A program made the translations under genes and the position numbers. From Streptomyces seoulensis (GTDB lineage: Bacteria > Actinomycetota > Actinomycetes > Streptomycetales > Streptomycetaceae), in contig NZ_AP025667.1 of the NCBI RefSeq assembly GCF_022846655.1, positions 4,749,001 to 4,813,000 on the forward strand: a DNA stretch of 64,000 nucleotides. Direction: 5' to 3'. The notes under the pieces were generated by a model. It worked only from the letters and a program-made list of their open reading frames with translations, was not told the DNA's origin and did no database searches. Each line of letters begins with the position of its first letter. Position 1 is the first letter of the stretch. Below, piece by piece: positions 14,924-23,487 of the stretch.

Positions 14924-15940
14924 TTAGGTGATCGCGCCGCCATCGTCGGGTTCGAACCGATTGGTCATACGTCGGCGTGCGATAAACAGGGTGATCGCGC
15001 CGACGGCGGTGAGGAGGCCCGCGCTCGCGGCGATCCACGGTGTGGCATCGGCGCCAGTGTGGGCGAGGGAGCCTCCGGGGGCCTTCGGTGTTTCGTCGCC
15101 GGTCGGTACCGCGGCAGCGGTGGACGAGGATCTGGTGGCCGAGACGCTCGGCCGAGGCGCGGTGCTCGGTCTGTCTGCGTGGACCGGCGGTCGGCTAGCA
15201 GGCTCGTGCGTCGGCTGATCGGCAGAGCCAGGCTGCGAGCGCGCTGCCTGCTGGGCGTTGGTGAAGGTCACGGTCACCGAGGTGCCGGGGCGGGCGGTGA
15301 ACGTCTTGGACGGCGTGTAGCGGGCGTAGCCGGCGGGGGCTTTGATCTGCGTAGCCGAGAACTCCGACTTCCGACTCGACATCGGCAGGTCTCCGGCGGC
15401 CGTGCCTGCAGCACCCGTGGTCAGGGTGAGCGGCGTCGAAGTATCCCCGGTGCCGATGTTCACCCTCGCGCCCTGCAGCGGCTTACCAGTCTCGCGGTCC
15501 CTGACCTGCAGGTGGACCGTAACGGTCTTGAACGGATCCGTGATCGTCAGCCGCGTGGCCGCGCCCGGGGTGACGATGACGTCCTGGTCGGAGACGATCC
15601 CGTGGAGCGGACTGCCGGAGGACGTCTCCTTGAGCCGGTAGACGCCCGGCGCGAGGCCGGGGAAGACCAGCTTCCCCTGCGCGTCGGTGTTCCCGACACC
15701 GGCCTGCTGGCCGTGGGAGTCGAGCAGCAGGAACGCCGCGCCGGGGAGCACCTCGTCGGCGGGGCTCTTCGCTGTGATCTCAACGCTGCCTAGGTCCGGG
15801 GCCGATGTCTCGGCGAGGGCGGCTGAGGCCGACGGAGCCGGTTCGGCAGCGTTCGCGACCGGCGCCCAGGTGGCCATGCTGGTCAGCGCGGCCGCGACGG
15901 TGACGGTGCGGACGGCGCTGCCGACGAATCGAACGTGCAC
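14924..15940 (-). CDS. Secreted surface protein with SpaA-like repeats and LAHTG sortase signal
   Basis: A 338-residue exported protein. An N-terminal signal peptide ends near ANAAEP. Two prealbumin-like (SpaA/Cna-B) domains follow: GSVEITAKSPADEVLPGAAF to GVYRLKE, and HLQVRDRETGKPLQGARVNI to TVTFTNA. A Pro/Ser-rich wall-spanning stretch comes next, then LAHTG at 292-296, a hydrophobic helix and the positive tail RRRMTNR. LAxTG is the substrate motif of class E sortases of Streptomyces, so it should be linked to peptidoglycan. Possibly an adhesin promoting mating-pair contact. Last gene of the minus-strand block. Confidence 0.85.
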   Translation of the reverse strand: MHVRFVGSAVRTVTVAAALTSMATWAPVANAAEPAPSASAALAETSAPDLGSVEITAKSPADEVLPGAAFLLLDSHGQQAGVGNTDAQGKLVFPGLAPGVYRLKETSSGSPLHGIVSDQDVIVTPGAATRLTITDPFKTVTVHLQVRDRETGKPLQGARVNIGTGDTSTPLTLTTGAAGTAAGDLPMSSRKSEFSATQIKAPAGYARYTPSKTFTARPGTSVTVTFTNAQQAARSQPGSADQPTHEPASRPPVHADRPSTAPRPSVSATRSSSTAAAVPTGDETPKAPGGSLAHTGADATPWIAASAGLLTAVGAITLFIARRRMTNRFEPDDGGAIT

Positions 15941-15971
15941 GGGGAGGGCTCCTTGAGCATTAGAGGGTGGG

Positions 15972-16466
15972 TCACCGGGAACGGCCGACGACGTGCGCCG
16001 CGGGCGGCGGGACAGCAGCCCTGAGTGCGGTCCGGCCCGCAGCGCGGGCGGGCACGGACGCAGTCCATGCGCCGGGGAACCAGACGGCGGTGTACTGCTC
16101 GATGGCGTCCCTGAGCCCGGTGAGCACGGCTCCGTCCCACGGCGGTCGGCCGGGGCGGTGGTATTTGTCGAACGTGCCGTATCCGTGCGTGTCGGGGCGG
16201 GTGTTGGCGGCCTCGTCGCGGCGATGGAAGGTCTGGTGGTCCAGGAAGCTGAGCGCCACGGCGTCGATCTCGCCGCGATCCGGGTGCACGATCGCTACGC
16301 GCAGTCCGCCGTAGGTGTCTGCGTAGATGGTGCGGGTGAAATCGATCCGCATCCGCAGCGAGGTATCCGCTGGGGTGGCGAAGTAGGTGTTGCCCACGAC
16401 GGTGCCGTCGGCGAAGGGCAGGCACAGTTCGGCGAAGAACTCCGGGGCGTACAGGGACAGGGGCAA
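15972..16466 (-). CDS. Hypothetical protein
   Basis: A 164-residue soluble protein beginning MPLSLYAPEFFAELCLPFAD with a beta-rich middle (LRMRIDFTRTIYADTYGGLR, VAIVHPDRGEIDAVALSFLD). The pattern of alternating strands resembles small conserved hypotheticals of Streptomyces genomic islands. No catalytic motif recognised. It follows the DUF317 gene by 19 nt and is probably in the same operon. Confidence 0.6.
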   Translation of the reverse strand: MPLSLYAPEFFAELCLPFADGTVVGNTYFATPADTSLRMRIDFTRTIYADTYGGLRVAIVHPDRGEIDAVALSFLDHQTFHRRDEAANTRPDTHGYGTFDKYHRPGRPPWDGAVLTGLRDAIEQYTAVWFPGAWTASVPARAAGRTALRAAVPPPAAHVVGRSR

Positions 16467-16485
16467 GGGAGATCTCCGGTCGGCG

Positions 16486-17358
16486 TCAGCGGCGGGGGCC
16501 GGGCAGGGCCGGGCGGCTGGTGGTGCTCCAGCGTGGGACGCTGGTCGCGGGGATCGCGGCCGGCCGGCGGGATGCCGAGGCCCGCCGTACGTCGAGTGGG
16601 GTGGGGGCCGGCGGCTGCGGCGGAAGGATCGGCGTGAGCTGGACCATGCCCTCGGTGTAGCTGGACTTGTACTCGCGCCAGCGGGGCAGGGGCGCCGGAT
16701 CGGCGACGCAGCGGGTGACGGAGGCGAGCAGGGCGACGGGGGTGTTGGTGCTGGCCGTCGTGTACCAGGCGGGCCGGTCGATGGAGTTGCCCGCCCATAG
16801 CTGCCAGCGGGCTTCGCGGGTGGTCAGTTCGGCTTCCGGATCGAGATCGCCGGTGATGTACTCCAGGCCGGCGAGTCCGTCCGGCGCCTGGATCGAGAAG
16901 GCACCCCAGCGGGGACGGTCGATCATCCAGTTCTGCTGCAGCAGCGGGACGACGACGCGGAAGGGCTCGTGTTCGTCGGTCCGGGCATCCGGTCGGGCGA
17001 GGTACGTGCCCGGCCCCTGCTCGTAGGCCGTGGCGAGCGCGGTGGTGAAGGCGGCCACGAACTCCGTGGGAACGGAATCGTTGAAACACACGCCCCAGGT
17101 CGGCGGCCCGAACGGATCGCGGTAGGCGTTGATGCGCCAGAGGCCGTCGTCCTCGCCTTCGGGCAGGTAGCCCAGTCGAACACGCCGGTCGGGCGCGGTC
17201 ACGTAGACGTTGCCGAGATCGTCGTGCTGGAGGTCCCAGCCGAGGTCGAGGAGGGGGGCGAGGGCCGGGTCGCCGGTCCCTGTGGTGGAGGCGAGGTAGC
17301 GCGGGGACACGTAGACGTCGCCGTCGATGTCGCGCCGCAGATGGCGCTGCGGGGTCAT
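16486..17358 (-). CDS. DUF317-domain protein
   Basis: A 290-residue protein with two DUF317 repeats: first VSPRYLASTTGTGDP, DLGWDLQHDDLGNVYVTAPD, WGVCFNDSVPTEFVAAFTTA; second QNWMIDRPRWGAFSIQAPDG, LWAGNSIDRPAWYTTASTNT. A Pro-rich tail follows. Function of the family is unknown. ATG at 17358 overlaps the stop of the ATP-grasp gene (ATGA), so it is translationally tied to that enzyme. Confidence 0.8.
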   Translation of the reverse strand: MTPQRHLRRDIDGDVYVSPRYLASTTGTGDPALAPLLDLGWDLQHDDLGNVYVTAPDRRVRLGYLPEGEDDGLWRINAYRDPFGPPTWGVCFNDSVPTEFVAAFTTALATAYEQGPGTYLARPDARTDEHEPFRVVVPLLQQNWMIDRPRWGAFSIQAPDGLAGLEYITGDLDPEAELTTREARWQLWAGNSIDRPAWYTTASTNTPVALLASVTRCVADPAPLPRWREYKSSYTEGMVQLTPILPPQPPAPTPLDVRRASASRRPAAIPATSVPRWSTTSRPALPGPRR

Positions 17359-18584
17359 CGGTCGGCTCGTGTGGTCACGGTGATCTCGTCGGCGGCGGTG
17401 TCGAGGCGTTCGGTGACCTGGGCGGTGTCGCGGCCGGTGACGATGTAGAAGCCGGCCCGCGAGGTGAACAGGTCGCCCTCCGGCGGCAGGAGGAGGGCGT
17501 CGCCGACTTCACGGATCCACTGGACCTGCTGCAGCCAGGGGGTGTGGGCGGCGAACGGCTGGTTGATATGCCGCTCGGCGAGCGTGCCCGAGACGTCCGG
17601 GTAGAGCATGCGGATGCCAGCGGCCCCGTGGCGGGTCGGAGCCAGGTCCGGGGTCTTGCCGCAGGCGATGTCGGCGGCGGCCTGGGGCAGGTCGATGCCG
17701 GTGGCGAGGCGGACGAGATGGCCGATCATGTCGCCGCCGATCCTGGCGTTGACCTCGATCAGCCGGGGCCGACCGTGGACCAGGCGCATCTCGACGTGCT
17801 GCACGCCGTGGGTGATTCCCAGGGCCTTGACGGCAGCAGCGGCTACGGGGGCGACCTGCGGCAGGAGCGGGTCGGCGGCGGCGACGGTGTGCCCGGTCTC
17901 GTCGAAGTACGGTTCCGGGCCCAGGCTCTTGCGAGTCACGGCGACCGCGGTGGTCACGCCCCGCATGGTGACGCACTCGACGGAGACCTCCGGGCCGTCG
18001 AGGTACTCCTCGATCAGGACGTCAGTGTCCTCGCGGCTGCGGCTCGCACCAGCCGAGGCGAACGCGAAGGCCGCGGGCAGCTCTTCGGGGCGGTCGACGC
18101 GGATCACGCCGATGCTGCCGGCGAACGCGGTGGGCTTGATGACCGCCGGATAGCCCAGGCTCGAGATTGCCCGTGCTGCCTCTGTCAGGGTGCGGGCCTT
18201 CACCGAGCGGGCTGACGGCACCCCGTGGTGGGCGAACAGGGAGCGGGCGGTGGCCTTGTTGCGGCAGGCTCGCATCACCTCGGCGGAGTTCGCGGGCAGG
18301 TCCAGGGCGCGGGCGAGACGGGCGGTGGAGATGAGGTTCCACTCGTCCCAGGTGACGATGCCGGCGAGGTGGTGGCGTGCGGCGAGGGCCCGGCCGGCGG
18401 CGAGCAGCTCGGTGGTGTCGTGGAGATCGGCGACGGCGTGGTCGACGATGTAGGGCTTCTCCCATGACGGTTCGGTGCTGGTCAGCAGGACGATGTCGTA
18501 CGCGGCGGCGGCCTGCTCAAGGCAGTAGCCGCGCAACGTCTGATCGCCTGCGGAGACGACGAGCAGGAGGGGACGAGCGGACAC
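17355..18584 (-). CDS. ATP-grasp carboxylate-amine ligase-like enzyme
   Basis: A 409-residue ATP-grasp protein. N-terminal Rossmann-like part (LLLVVSAGDQTLRGYCLEQA), then the ATP-binding core: YPAVIKPTAFAGSIGVIRV (lysine and glycine-rich loop), LIEEYLDGPEVSVE, and the magnesium-binding LIEVNARIGGDMIGHLV near residue 275. This layout fits the carbamoyl-phosphate/BacD-like group that joins a carboxylate to an amine, e.g. dipeptide ligases. Substrate unknown. It begins a block with DUF317 and lies beside an MFS exporter with its own regulators, suggesting a small-molecule function. Start ATG 18584. Confidence 0.8.
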   Translation of the reverse strand: MSARPLLLVVSAGDQTLRGYCLEQAAAAYDIVLLTSTEPSWEKPYIVDHAVADLHDTTELLAAGRALAARHHLAGIVTWDEWNLISTARLARALDLPANSAEVMRACRNKATARSLFAHHGVPSARSVKARTLTEAARAISSLGYPAVIKPTAFAGSIGVIRVDRPEELPAAFAFASAGASRSREDTDVLIEEYLDGPEVSVECVTMRGVTTAVAVTRKSLGPEPYFDETGHTVAAADPLLPQVAPVAAAAVKALGITHGVQHVEMRLVHGRPRLIEVNARIGGDMIGHLVRLATGIDLPQAAADIACGKTPDLAPTRHGAAGIRMLYPDVSGTLAERHINQPFAAHTPWLQQVQWIREVGDALLLPPEGDLFTSRAGFYIVTGRDTAQVTERLDTAADEITVTTRADR

Positions 18585-18632
18585 GTAGGAGTTCTCCGAG
18601 ACGGTGGACGACAGGATCAGGTACTGGGGGTG

Positions 18633-18935
18633 TCAGGCGGAACGGCGGCGGCGCAACTCGAACGCGCTCGCCCAGTGGGGATGGGCGGCAATCAGCCGGC
18701 GGGCGTACAGGGCGGTGAAGTTGTTGTTCAGCCCGGCTACTCCGTGCGGGAGTTGGCGGCGCAGGTCTTCGAAGAGGTCCTTGAGGCTGACGCGGGTGGC
18801 ACCGCCTGCAAGACGTCGGGCGGCCATGCGCTCCAGCTCGCGGTAGACGTGCGGGTGCTCGGCGTCGAAGGCGTGGAACCGCTCGGTGATGGTGCGACCG
18901 TTCGTACGGTTCGCCCAGGAAATGGCAGTGGACAC
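18633..18935 (-). CDS. Small phage-type hypothetical protein
   Basis: A 100-residue protein. Sequence pattern FHAFDAEHPHVYRELERMAA, RVSLKDLFEDLRR, GLNNNFTALYARRLIAAHP and a basic end RRRRSA matches a phage and plasmid family of unknown function (F..F...NP.VY.EL..LA....GR..YS.K.L.E.LR). The GTG at 18935 has GGAG 9 nt upstream. DNA-associated role is possible from the basic tail but unproved. Confidence 0.65.
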   Translation of the reverse strand: MSTAISWANRTNGRTITERFHAFDAEHPHVYRELERMAARRLAGGATRVSLKDLFEDLRRQLPHGVAGLNNNFTALYARRLIAAHPHWASAFELRRRRSA

Positions 18936-18970
18936 AGGCAAGTTCTCCACAGGCTGGGGATGCGCAAGGG

Positions 18971-20206
18971 TCAGGTACGCAGGGCGGGATCGGTGCGCAG
19001 GCGGACAAAGGCGGTGGCCAGTCCGAGGGCCTGCAGGACGGCGCACGCGGTGATGACGGGGCCGAGCGCGTCGGGCGGGGTCAGCGCGGTGAGTACACCG
19101 GCGACGGGGTAGGGCAGCAGCAGGATGAGGATGGCGGCCGAGAGGGTGCTGCCGAACTTGTCCGGCGGGATCAGGCGGGAGCGCAGCGTCCGCAGGACCA
19201 CCGTCATGCCGCCGTCGGCGGCCATCAGGACCGCGACCAGGAGTAGGTAGGTCAGGTAGTCCGGGGCTCGGGCGGTGGCGAAGCAGGCGAGCGAGGCGAG
19301 GGCGGCGCAGGCGACGCCGACCGGCCACAGGCCGCAGCGGTCGATCGCGAACCGGCACAGCGTGATGCTGAGGAGGGTCGCTGCGGCAGCGGCGGACCAG
19401 ACCAGGCCGACTGCGGTGGTGGACTGCCCGTAGTGGGTGACGACGATGACCGGACCGGCAGCCTGGAGTACGGCGCCGGCCAGGTTGGAGAGAGCGAGGC
19501 CGGTCACGAGCCAGCCGAGCGCGGGCAGCGAGCGGATAGTGCGCAGCCCGATGAGCAGCCCCGCATTCGTCTGCGCCTGCGGTCCCTGGGGCGGGGCTTC
19601 GGGCGAGGAGGCTGTGCGCAGGGCGAGCAGCGCGGTGAGGAGGGAGAGCGCGGCGATTACCGCGAGCATGCGGGCTGGTCCGGTGAGCAGGAGGAGCCCG
19701 GCGAGGGCCGGTCCGGCCAGGGTCGCGGTCTGGTCGATTCCGAACAGGACCGCCTGGACCCGGTGGGCTCGCGTGCCCGCTTTGCGGCCGGCGGAGGCGC
19801 CGGCGGTTTCGGACGCGACGTAGCTGAACTCGGTGAGCACCCCGGTGGTGGCCGCAAGCGCCATCACGGTCGCGCTGGCCGTGGTGCCGGAGGGATGGAG
19901 GTGCAGGAGTACCGCTCCGGCGGCCAGGGCCAGCGCGCGTCCCATGGAGGCGAGGAAGGCAACGCTGGCTGCCCCGCGCCGGTCTACGAGAGCGCCGGCC
20001 CATCCGAACGCGGCCAGTCTCGGGATCCATTCCAGGGCGAACGCCAGGCCCGTCAGCGCGGCCGAGCGGGTCGTGGCCAGGACCAGCAGTGGGATGCCGT
20101 AGGTGGCCATGGCCGACGTGAGGGCGCTTGCCGAGCGTGGCAGGTAGACGCTGTGCAGCGGTCCACCAGTGTGGGGTGCGTGCCGGGGTGCGGCGCCTGT
20201 GCTCAC
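18971..20206 (-). CDS. MFS transporter
   Basis: A 411-residue membrane protein with about twelve hydrophobic segments and the major-facilitator loop-2 pattern AFGWAGALVDRRGAASVAFL between helices 2 and 3. The middle has a hydrophilic loop (ASSPEAPPQGPQAQTNAG) between the two six-helix halves. Substrate unknown; most relatives of this type export drugs or metabolites. GTG at 20206 overlaps the stop of the preceding regulator (GTGA). With that regulator and the HxlR protein it forms a regulator-regulator-pump operon beside an ATP-grasp ligase. Confidence 0.88.
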   Translation of the reverse strand: MSTGAAPRHAPHTGGPLHSVYLPRSASALTSAMATYGIPLLVLATTRSAALTGLAFALEWIPRLAAFGWAGALVDRRGAASVAFLASMGRALALAAGAVLLHLHPSGTTASATVMALAATTGVLTEFSYVASETAGASAGRKAGTRAHRVQAVLFGIDQTATLAGPALAGLLLLTGPARMLAVIAALSLLTALLALRTASSPEAPPQGPQAQTNAGLLIGLRTIRSLPALGWLVTGLALSNLAGAVLQAAGPVIVVTHYGQSTTAVGLVWSAAAAATLLSITLCRFAIDRCGLWPVGVACAALASLACFATARAPDYLTYLLLVAVLMAADGGMTVVLRTLRSRLIPPDKFGSTLSAAILILLLPYPVAGVLTALTPPDALGPVITACAVLQALGLATAFVRLRTDPALRT

Positions 20207-20718
20207 GCGGCAGGCTCCGCAGGCGACCCGGTGATCTGCGGGTGGGCGGTCAGCCACCGGCTCAGCAGGGCGCGCGGGCGGGCCAGGTCCTCTTCGGCCT
20301 CGGCAGTGGGAAGTAGTCCGGTGTGCGGGTGGCCAGGGCCGTCGGAGAGCTCGGTGCCGAGCGAGGACTCCAGCAGGCGGAGGCAGTGACGGATGCGGCT
20401 GGTGAAGTCGCAGCTCGGCGTCGGGTAGGCGTGGTGGCGGGCCCAGCGGGCGCTCGCGTCGTAGAGGTCGGCCAACTCCATGCCGGTCTCGGTCAGTTCC
20501 AGGCCGGTGCCGGGGGTGATCCGGACGAGACCGCGGGCGCGGGCTGCTTCGGTGGTGCGGCGCAGGCGGTGGCGAGAGACATCGGGGAAGATGCCGGTCA
20601 GCCGTCGTGGCGGTATCGCCCCGTTGCCGTCGATCTCGGTGATGAGCCGAATCAGGGAGCGGGAGGCCAGCAAGCTTATGACGGGGCGCAGTTCGGTCGG
20701 GGCGAAGAGGGTGCTCAT
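20203..20718 (-). CDS. Winged-helix transcriptional regulator
   Basis: A 171-residue protein with a winged helix: SLIRLITEIDGNGAIPPRRL, TGIFPDVSRHRLRRTTEAAR, ARGLVRITPGTGLELTETG. This is the HxlR/MarR-like arrangement. The C-terminal part is helical and may bind a ligand. It overlaps both neighbours (ATGA upstream, GTGA downstream), so it is made together with the HxlR-type protein and the MFS pump. It likely represses this operon in response to the exported compound. Confidence 0.75.
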   Translation of the reverse strand: MSTLFAPTELRPVISLLASRSLIRLITEIDGNGAIPPRRLTGIFPDVSRHRLRRTTEAARARGLVRITPGTGLELTETGMELADLYDASARWARHHAYPTPSCDFTSRIRHCLRLLESSLGTELSDGPGHPHTGLLPTAEAEEDLARPRALLSRWLTAHPQITGSPAEPAA

Positions 20719-21545
20719 CGGCGCGGGCCTCCTGCGGCAAGCGCCTCCAGGGGGCGGACGGTGGCGTGGGAGAAGAGAGCCCGGTTCTGCCAGGTTGCGC
20801 CGCTCTGAAGGCGCGAGGATGTCGCGGGGGTCGGCCGGGACTGGTTGCTGACCCAGGGCTTCGCCGGGGGCATCGTCCTCGGGCGCCCCCACACGGGGTG
20901 CTGGGTCGCCTGGTCGAGGGCCTTCCCGGCGGACCACGCGGACAGCGCGCCGAGAACGGGCCCCAGACCATCACCCGCCGCGGACAGCCGGTAGGGCGCG
21001 CCGAGCCCCTCCGTGTGCACCAGGCCGTCTGCGACGAGCTGGCGCAGCGGCGGGTAGATGTTGGTCCAGTCGCTGGAGGGCATGACGATGCTGGCCAGGG
21101 CCCGGCCGCTGACCTCCGTGCGGGTCTTGAGCGCCCACAGGATGGCGGCGGCGTGGCGGCGGGTGAGCAGGGTGAGACTGTCCTCGATCTGCTCGATTGC
21201 GGGCAGCGGGCGCTCCGGCGTTTCCAGGTGTGCCTCGGCCCAGGTGACGATCAGCGGCAGGACCGGCAGAAGAGCCTCGCCGCGGTCGGTGTGGGAGTAG
21301 GTGACGTGCCGGGAGGTGTGCTCGGTGCGCTGGACGAGCCCGGAGTCGCAGAGCGCCTTGAGCTTGGGGTGGAGCTGGCCGCCCTGCAGCCAGGACACCT
21401 TGGCCGCCAGTTCGCTGTAGCGCTGCGGCGGTCCGGCCAGCGCGAGAAGGATCCGCACGTTCCAGCGCGGGGTGATCATGGCGAGGGCTTCGGTGACCCG
21501 GGCGATGTCGGCGCCGGTGTCGGGGGGCAGAGCGGTGGCGGTCAA
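20715..21545 (-). CDS. Two-domain HxlR-type regulator
   Basis: A 276-residue protein with two winged-helix domains in tandem: residues 15-100 (ALAMITPRWNVRILLALAGP, KALCDSGLVQRTEHTSRHV) fit HxlR, and residues 115-190 (LTLLTRRHAAAILWALKTRT, LRQLVADGLVHTEGLGAPYR) repeat the fold. A basic unstructured tail follows. HxlR proteins are usually single-domain dimers, so a fused pair may act as a pseudo-dimer. First of the three-gene regulator/pump operon. Start ATG 21545. Confidence 0.8.
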   Translation of the reverse strand: MTATALPPDTGADIARVTEALAMITPRWNVRILLALAGPPQRYSELAAKVSWLQGGQLHPKLKALCDSGLVQRTEHTSRHVTYSHTDRGEALLPVLPLIVTWAEAHLETPERPLPAIEQIEDSLTLLTRRHAAAILWALKTRTEVSGRALASIVMPSSDWTNIYPPLRQLVADGLVHTEGLGAPYRLSAAGDGLGPVLGALSAWSAGKALDQATQHPVWGRPRTMPPAKPWVSNQSRPTPATSSRLQSGATWQNRALFSHATVRPLEALAAGGPRR

Positions 21546-21585
21546 GGAAGGAACTCCTGGGTGGGGAGGGGAACTCGTCTGCCGG

Positions 21586-21993
21586 TCAGCGGCTTCGCGC
21601 CGTGCTCTCGGCTGGGCGAGGCGGAACCGGTGGGGAGGTCGTCGCGGTCGGCGGGGACGAGGCCGGGAGGCGGGCGAGGCTCTGCAGGACGGCGGAGATC
21701 GACTTGGCCTGTACGTCGCGGACGGCGACCGCTGCCGCGAGCTGGCGGGAGCCGTCGAGAAGGTGGGAGACCTCGTGCCGGCCGATCTGCCGCTCGGGGT
21801 GGATGAACCGGGCCAGGTGGTCGCGGTGGAGGTCGATGCTGCGCTCGGCGAGGGCGAGGTCGGCGTGCATGCCGAGCAGGGCGGAGAGCATCCCGGGCGG
21901 CTTATCCCGCGCGTGGGCTTCGAGTGCGGCGAGCGGTGCGCCGTAGAGGTCCTCGATCCGTCCGGCTATCTGGGTGGACGTGAGGTGGGGCAA
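21586..21993 (-). CDS. Hypothetical protein
   Basis: A 135-residue mostly helical protein: HLTSTQIAGRIEDLYGAPLA, LGMHADLALAERSIDLHRDH, HEVSHLLDGSRQLAAAVAVR, followed by a Ser/Pro-rich tail. The TTG at 21993 is a choice of convenience, as no strong ribosome-binding site is visible. It resembles in style the two following genes (helical, Pro-rich tail), and the three may be diverged paralogues. Function unknown. Confidence 0.5.
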   Translation of the reverse strand: MPHLTSTQIAGRIEDLYGAPLAALEAHARDKPPGMLSALLGMHADLALAERSIDLHRDHLARFIHPERQIGRHEVSHLLDGSRQLAAAVAVRDVQAKSISAVLQSLARLPASSPPTATTSPPVPPRPAESTARSR

Positions 21994-22003
21994 GCGGGGG
22001 CTT

Positions 22004-22447
22004 TCACGGTCGGTGGGCCGGGGCCGCCCCGGCACGTGGCGGTGCCGGGGCGGCGGAGGGAGGCAGGGTGGCGCTGGCCCTGTACTGCGTGGTGCGCACG
22101 GGACGGGACTGCTGGTGAAGCGGTGGCATGGTGCGCAGCAGTTCACCGAGCGCCCGGCGGTAGCCGGTGCGGGCGTCGAGTGCTGCCTCCAGCCACTGTG
22201 CGTCGAACCGGAGTTGGTCTGCCGACAGCTCGTCCATGTCGCAGTCCGGGCGCATGTTCGCGTGCACGCGGTCGCGGACCTGGGCGACCTGTTCCTCGGC
22301 CAGAGCGAGGAAGCGGTGGAGCTCCAGGGCTCGGGTGAGCGCAGGGGAAGCGTCGGGGCCGGCCACCGTGTCGTACAGCTCGTACACGGGGGCGCCGAAG
22401 ACGGTCTGCAGGTCGTCGTCCATGGTGCTGGACGGGAGCCGGCTCAT
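22004..22447 (-). CDS. Hypothetical helical protein
   Basis: A 147-residue protein: MSRLPSSTMDDDLQTVFGAP, then LELHRFLALAEEQVAQVRDR and LRFDAQWLEAALDARTGYRR, with a Pro/Ala-rich tail. ATG at 22447 overlaps the stop of the preceding gene (ATGA). Heptad-like leucines suggest a coiled coil. No known family. Likely co-translated with its upstream partner. Confidence 0.6.
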   Translation of the reverse strand: MSRLPSSTMDDDLQTVFGAPVYELYDTVAGPDASPALTRALELHRFLALAEEQVAQVRDRVHANMRPDCDMDELSADQLRFDAQWLEAALDARTGYRRALGELLRTMPPLHQQSRPVRTTQYRASATLPPSAAPAPPRAGAAPAHRP

Positions 22448-22914
22448 CGCAGGACCCTCCCTGTGGCCGGCGACGCCGACGGGAGGGAACTTGCGGGTCG
22501 AGGCGGGGCGCTGGTCTGCACGGCCGGGCCGTTCGAGCGCGTCAGGCGCTTGGCGGCGAGGTCCTTGCGCCCCGGAGCGTCCGGGTCGAGGAGCCACTGC
22601 AGGACCTGGGCCCGGCCGTCGCGGACGACGACGGCCGCGTTCACGCGGTGGGCGAGGCCCAACGTCGGGTCGTCGACCTCGTCGGGCTGGGTCTCCAGCG
22701 CGGCAAGGAGGTCGTCCTCCGCACGGTCGAGCACCGACTGGGCCTCGACGAGGAGGCCGTGCCACCGCACGACGTCGGTGGCACCAGGGTTCACCGTCGG
22801 CGCGGCCACGACTGCAGCCTTCAACTGGGCCAATTCCATGCCGAAATAGGATTCGACATGTGCGGTGAGAACGCCCACGACGTCCTGGCCTTCATCGGAA
22901 ATCGGGTCAGTCAA
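22444..22914 (-). CDS. Hypothetical helical protein
   Basis: A 156-residue protein: VVGVLTAHVESYFGMELAQL, HGLLVEAQSVLDRAEDDLLA, LAHRVNAAVVVRDGRAQVLQ, WLLDPDAPGRKDLAAKRLTR, then a Ser/Pro tail. Acidic N-terminus, basic C-terminus. ATG at 22914 after AAGGAGTG. It heads a two-gene coupled unit with the following gene. Function unknown. Confidence 0.6.
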   Translation of the reverse strand: MTDPISDEGQDVVGVLTAHVESYFGMELAQLKAAVVAAPTVNPGATDVVRWHGLLVEAQSVLDRAEDDLLAALETQPDEVDDPTLGLAHRVNAAVVVRDGRAQVLQWLLDPDAPGRKDLAAKRLTRSNGPAVQTSAPPRPASSLPSASPATGRVLR

Positions 22915-22989
22915 GGGAGCACTCCTTCCGACTGCCTAGGGGAATTCGCGGCTGGCGACTCCTCCAGCCCTTTCAGGTGTGGGCGACTG

Positions 22990-23337
22990 TCAGTCCAGGC
23001 ACATACGGACGTCGCGGTAGACGTAGGTACCGGAGACCCAGCCCTTGACGCCCGTGGTCCGGTCCGTGATGTAGAGCCAGTTGCCGCTCTTCTTGGTGAC
23101 GGTGAACTTGTGGCTCTTGTAGAGCACGCCCACCGCGGTGGACTTCGTGGTGGCCTTGGACCGGATGGTCACGGCGGCGGTGTGGACCGTGTACGGCAGC
23201 GGCGGCTGCGAGTAGCAGCTGGTGTAAGAGGCCGCGGTGACGGCTGCGGGGGCCGCACTGGCGGTCGTTGCTGCCAGCACCGGCAGGGCGAGCGCGCCGA
23301 GCATCGCTGCGGATACGGCAATTCGGGTGGAGCGCAT
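22990..23337 (-). CDS. Secreted SH3-domain protein
   Basis: A 115-residue exported protein. A signal peptide (MRSTRIAVSAAMLGALALP, cleavage after ASA near residue 28) precedes a single bacterial SH3 fold: VTIRSKATTKSTAVGVLYKS, HKFTVTKKSGNWLYITDRTT, GVKGWVSGTYVY. Two cysteines (SCYSQ and the terminal MCLD) could form a disulfide. SH3b domains usually bind cell-wall peptides. ATG after GGAGG. Its promoter region carries a CCGGTT-N5-AACCGG palindrome about 90 nt upstream, so regulation by a dedicated repressor is likely. Confidence 0.8.
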   Translation of the reverse strand: MRSTRIAVSAAMLGALALPVLAATTASAAPAAVTAASYTSCYSQPPLPYTVHTAAVTIRSKATTKSTAVGVLYKSHKFTVTKKSGNWLYITDRTTGVKGWVSGTYVYRDVRMCLD

Positions 23338-23428
23338 GCGGAAGAAACCTCCGAGAAGGCACGAGGAATAGAAAGGTTTGGTGTCGCAGGGTTGTGGTCC
23401 GGCGGCTGTATAAGAGTCCGGGGAATCG

Positions 23429-23445
23429 CCGGTTTGGCTAACCGG
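23429..23445. promoter_or_regulatory. Operator-like palindrome CCGGTT-N5-AACCGG (site 1)
   Basis: CCGGTTTGGCTAACCGG, a 6-bp inverted repeat with a 5-bp spacer, sits upstream of the secreted SH3 gene. A TATACA sequence on the minus strand about 20 nt nearer the gene may be the -10. A further half-site (GCCGGTTA) follows at 23451. The same 17 bp recur exactly at 43357-43373. Confidence 0.6.
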
Positions 23446-23487
23446 CGATTGCCGGTTATGTTTCGCCGCTGCCGTTGACCAGTGCGC

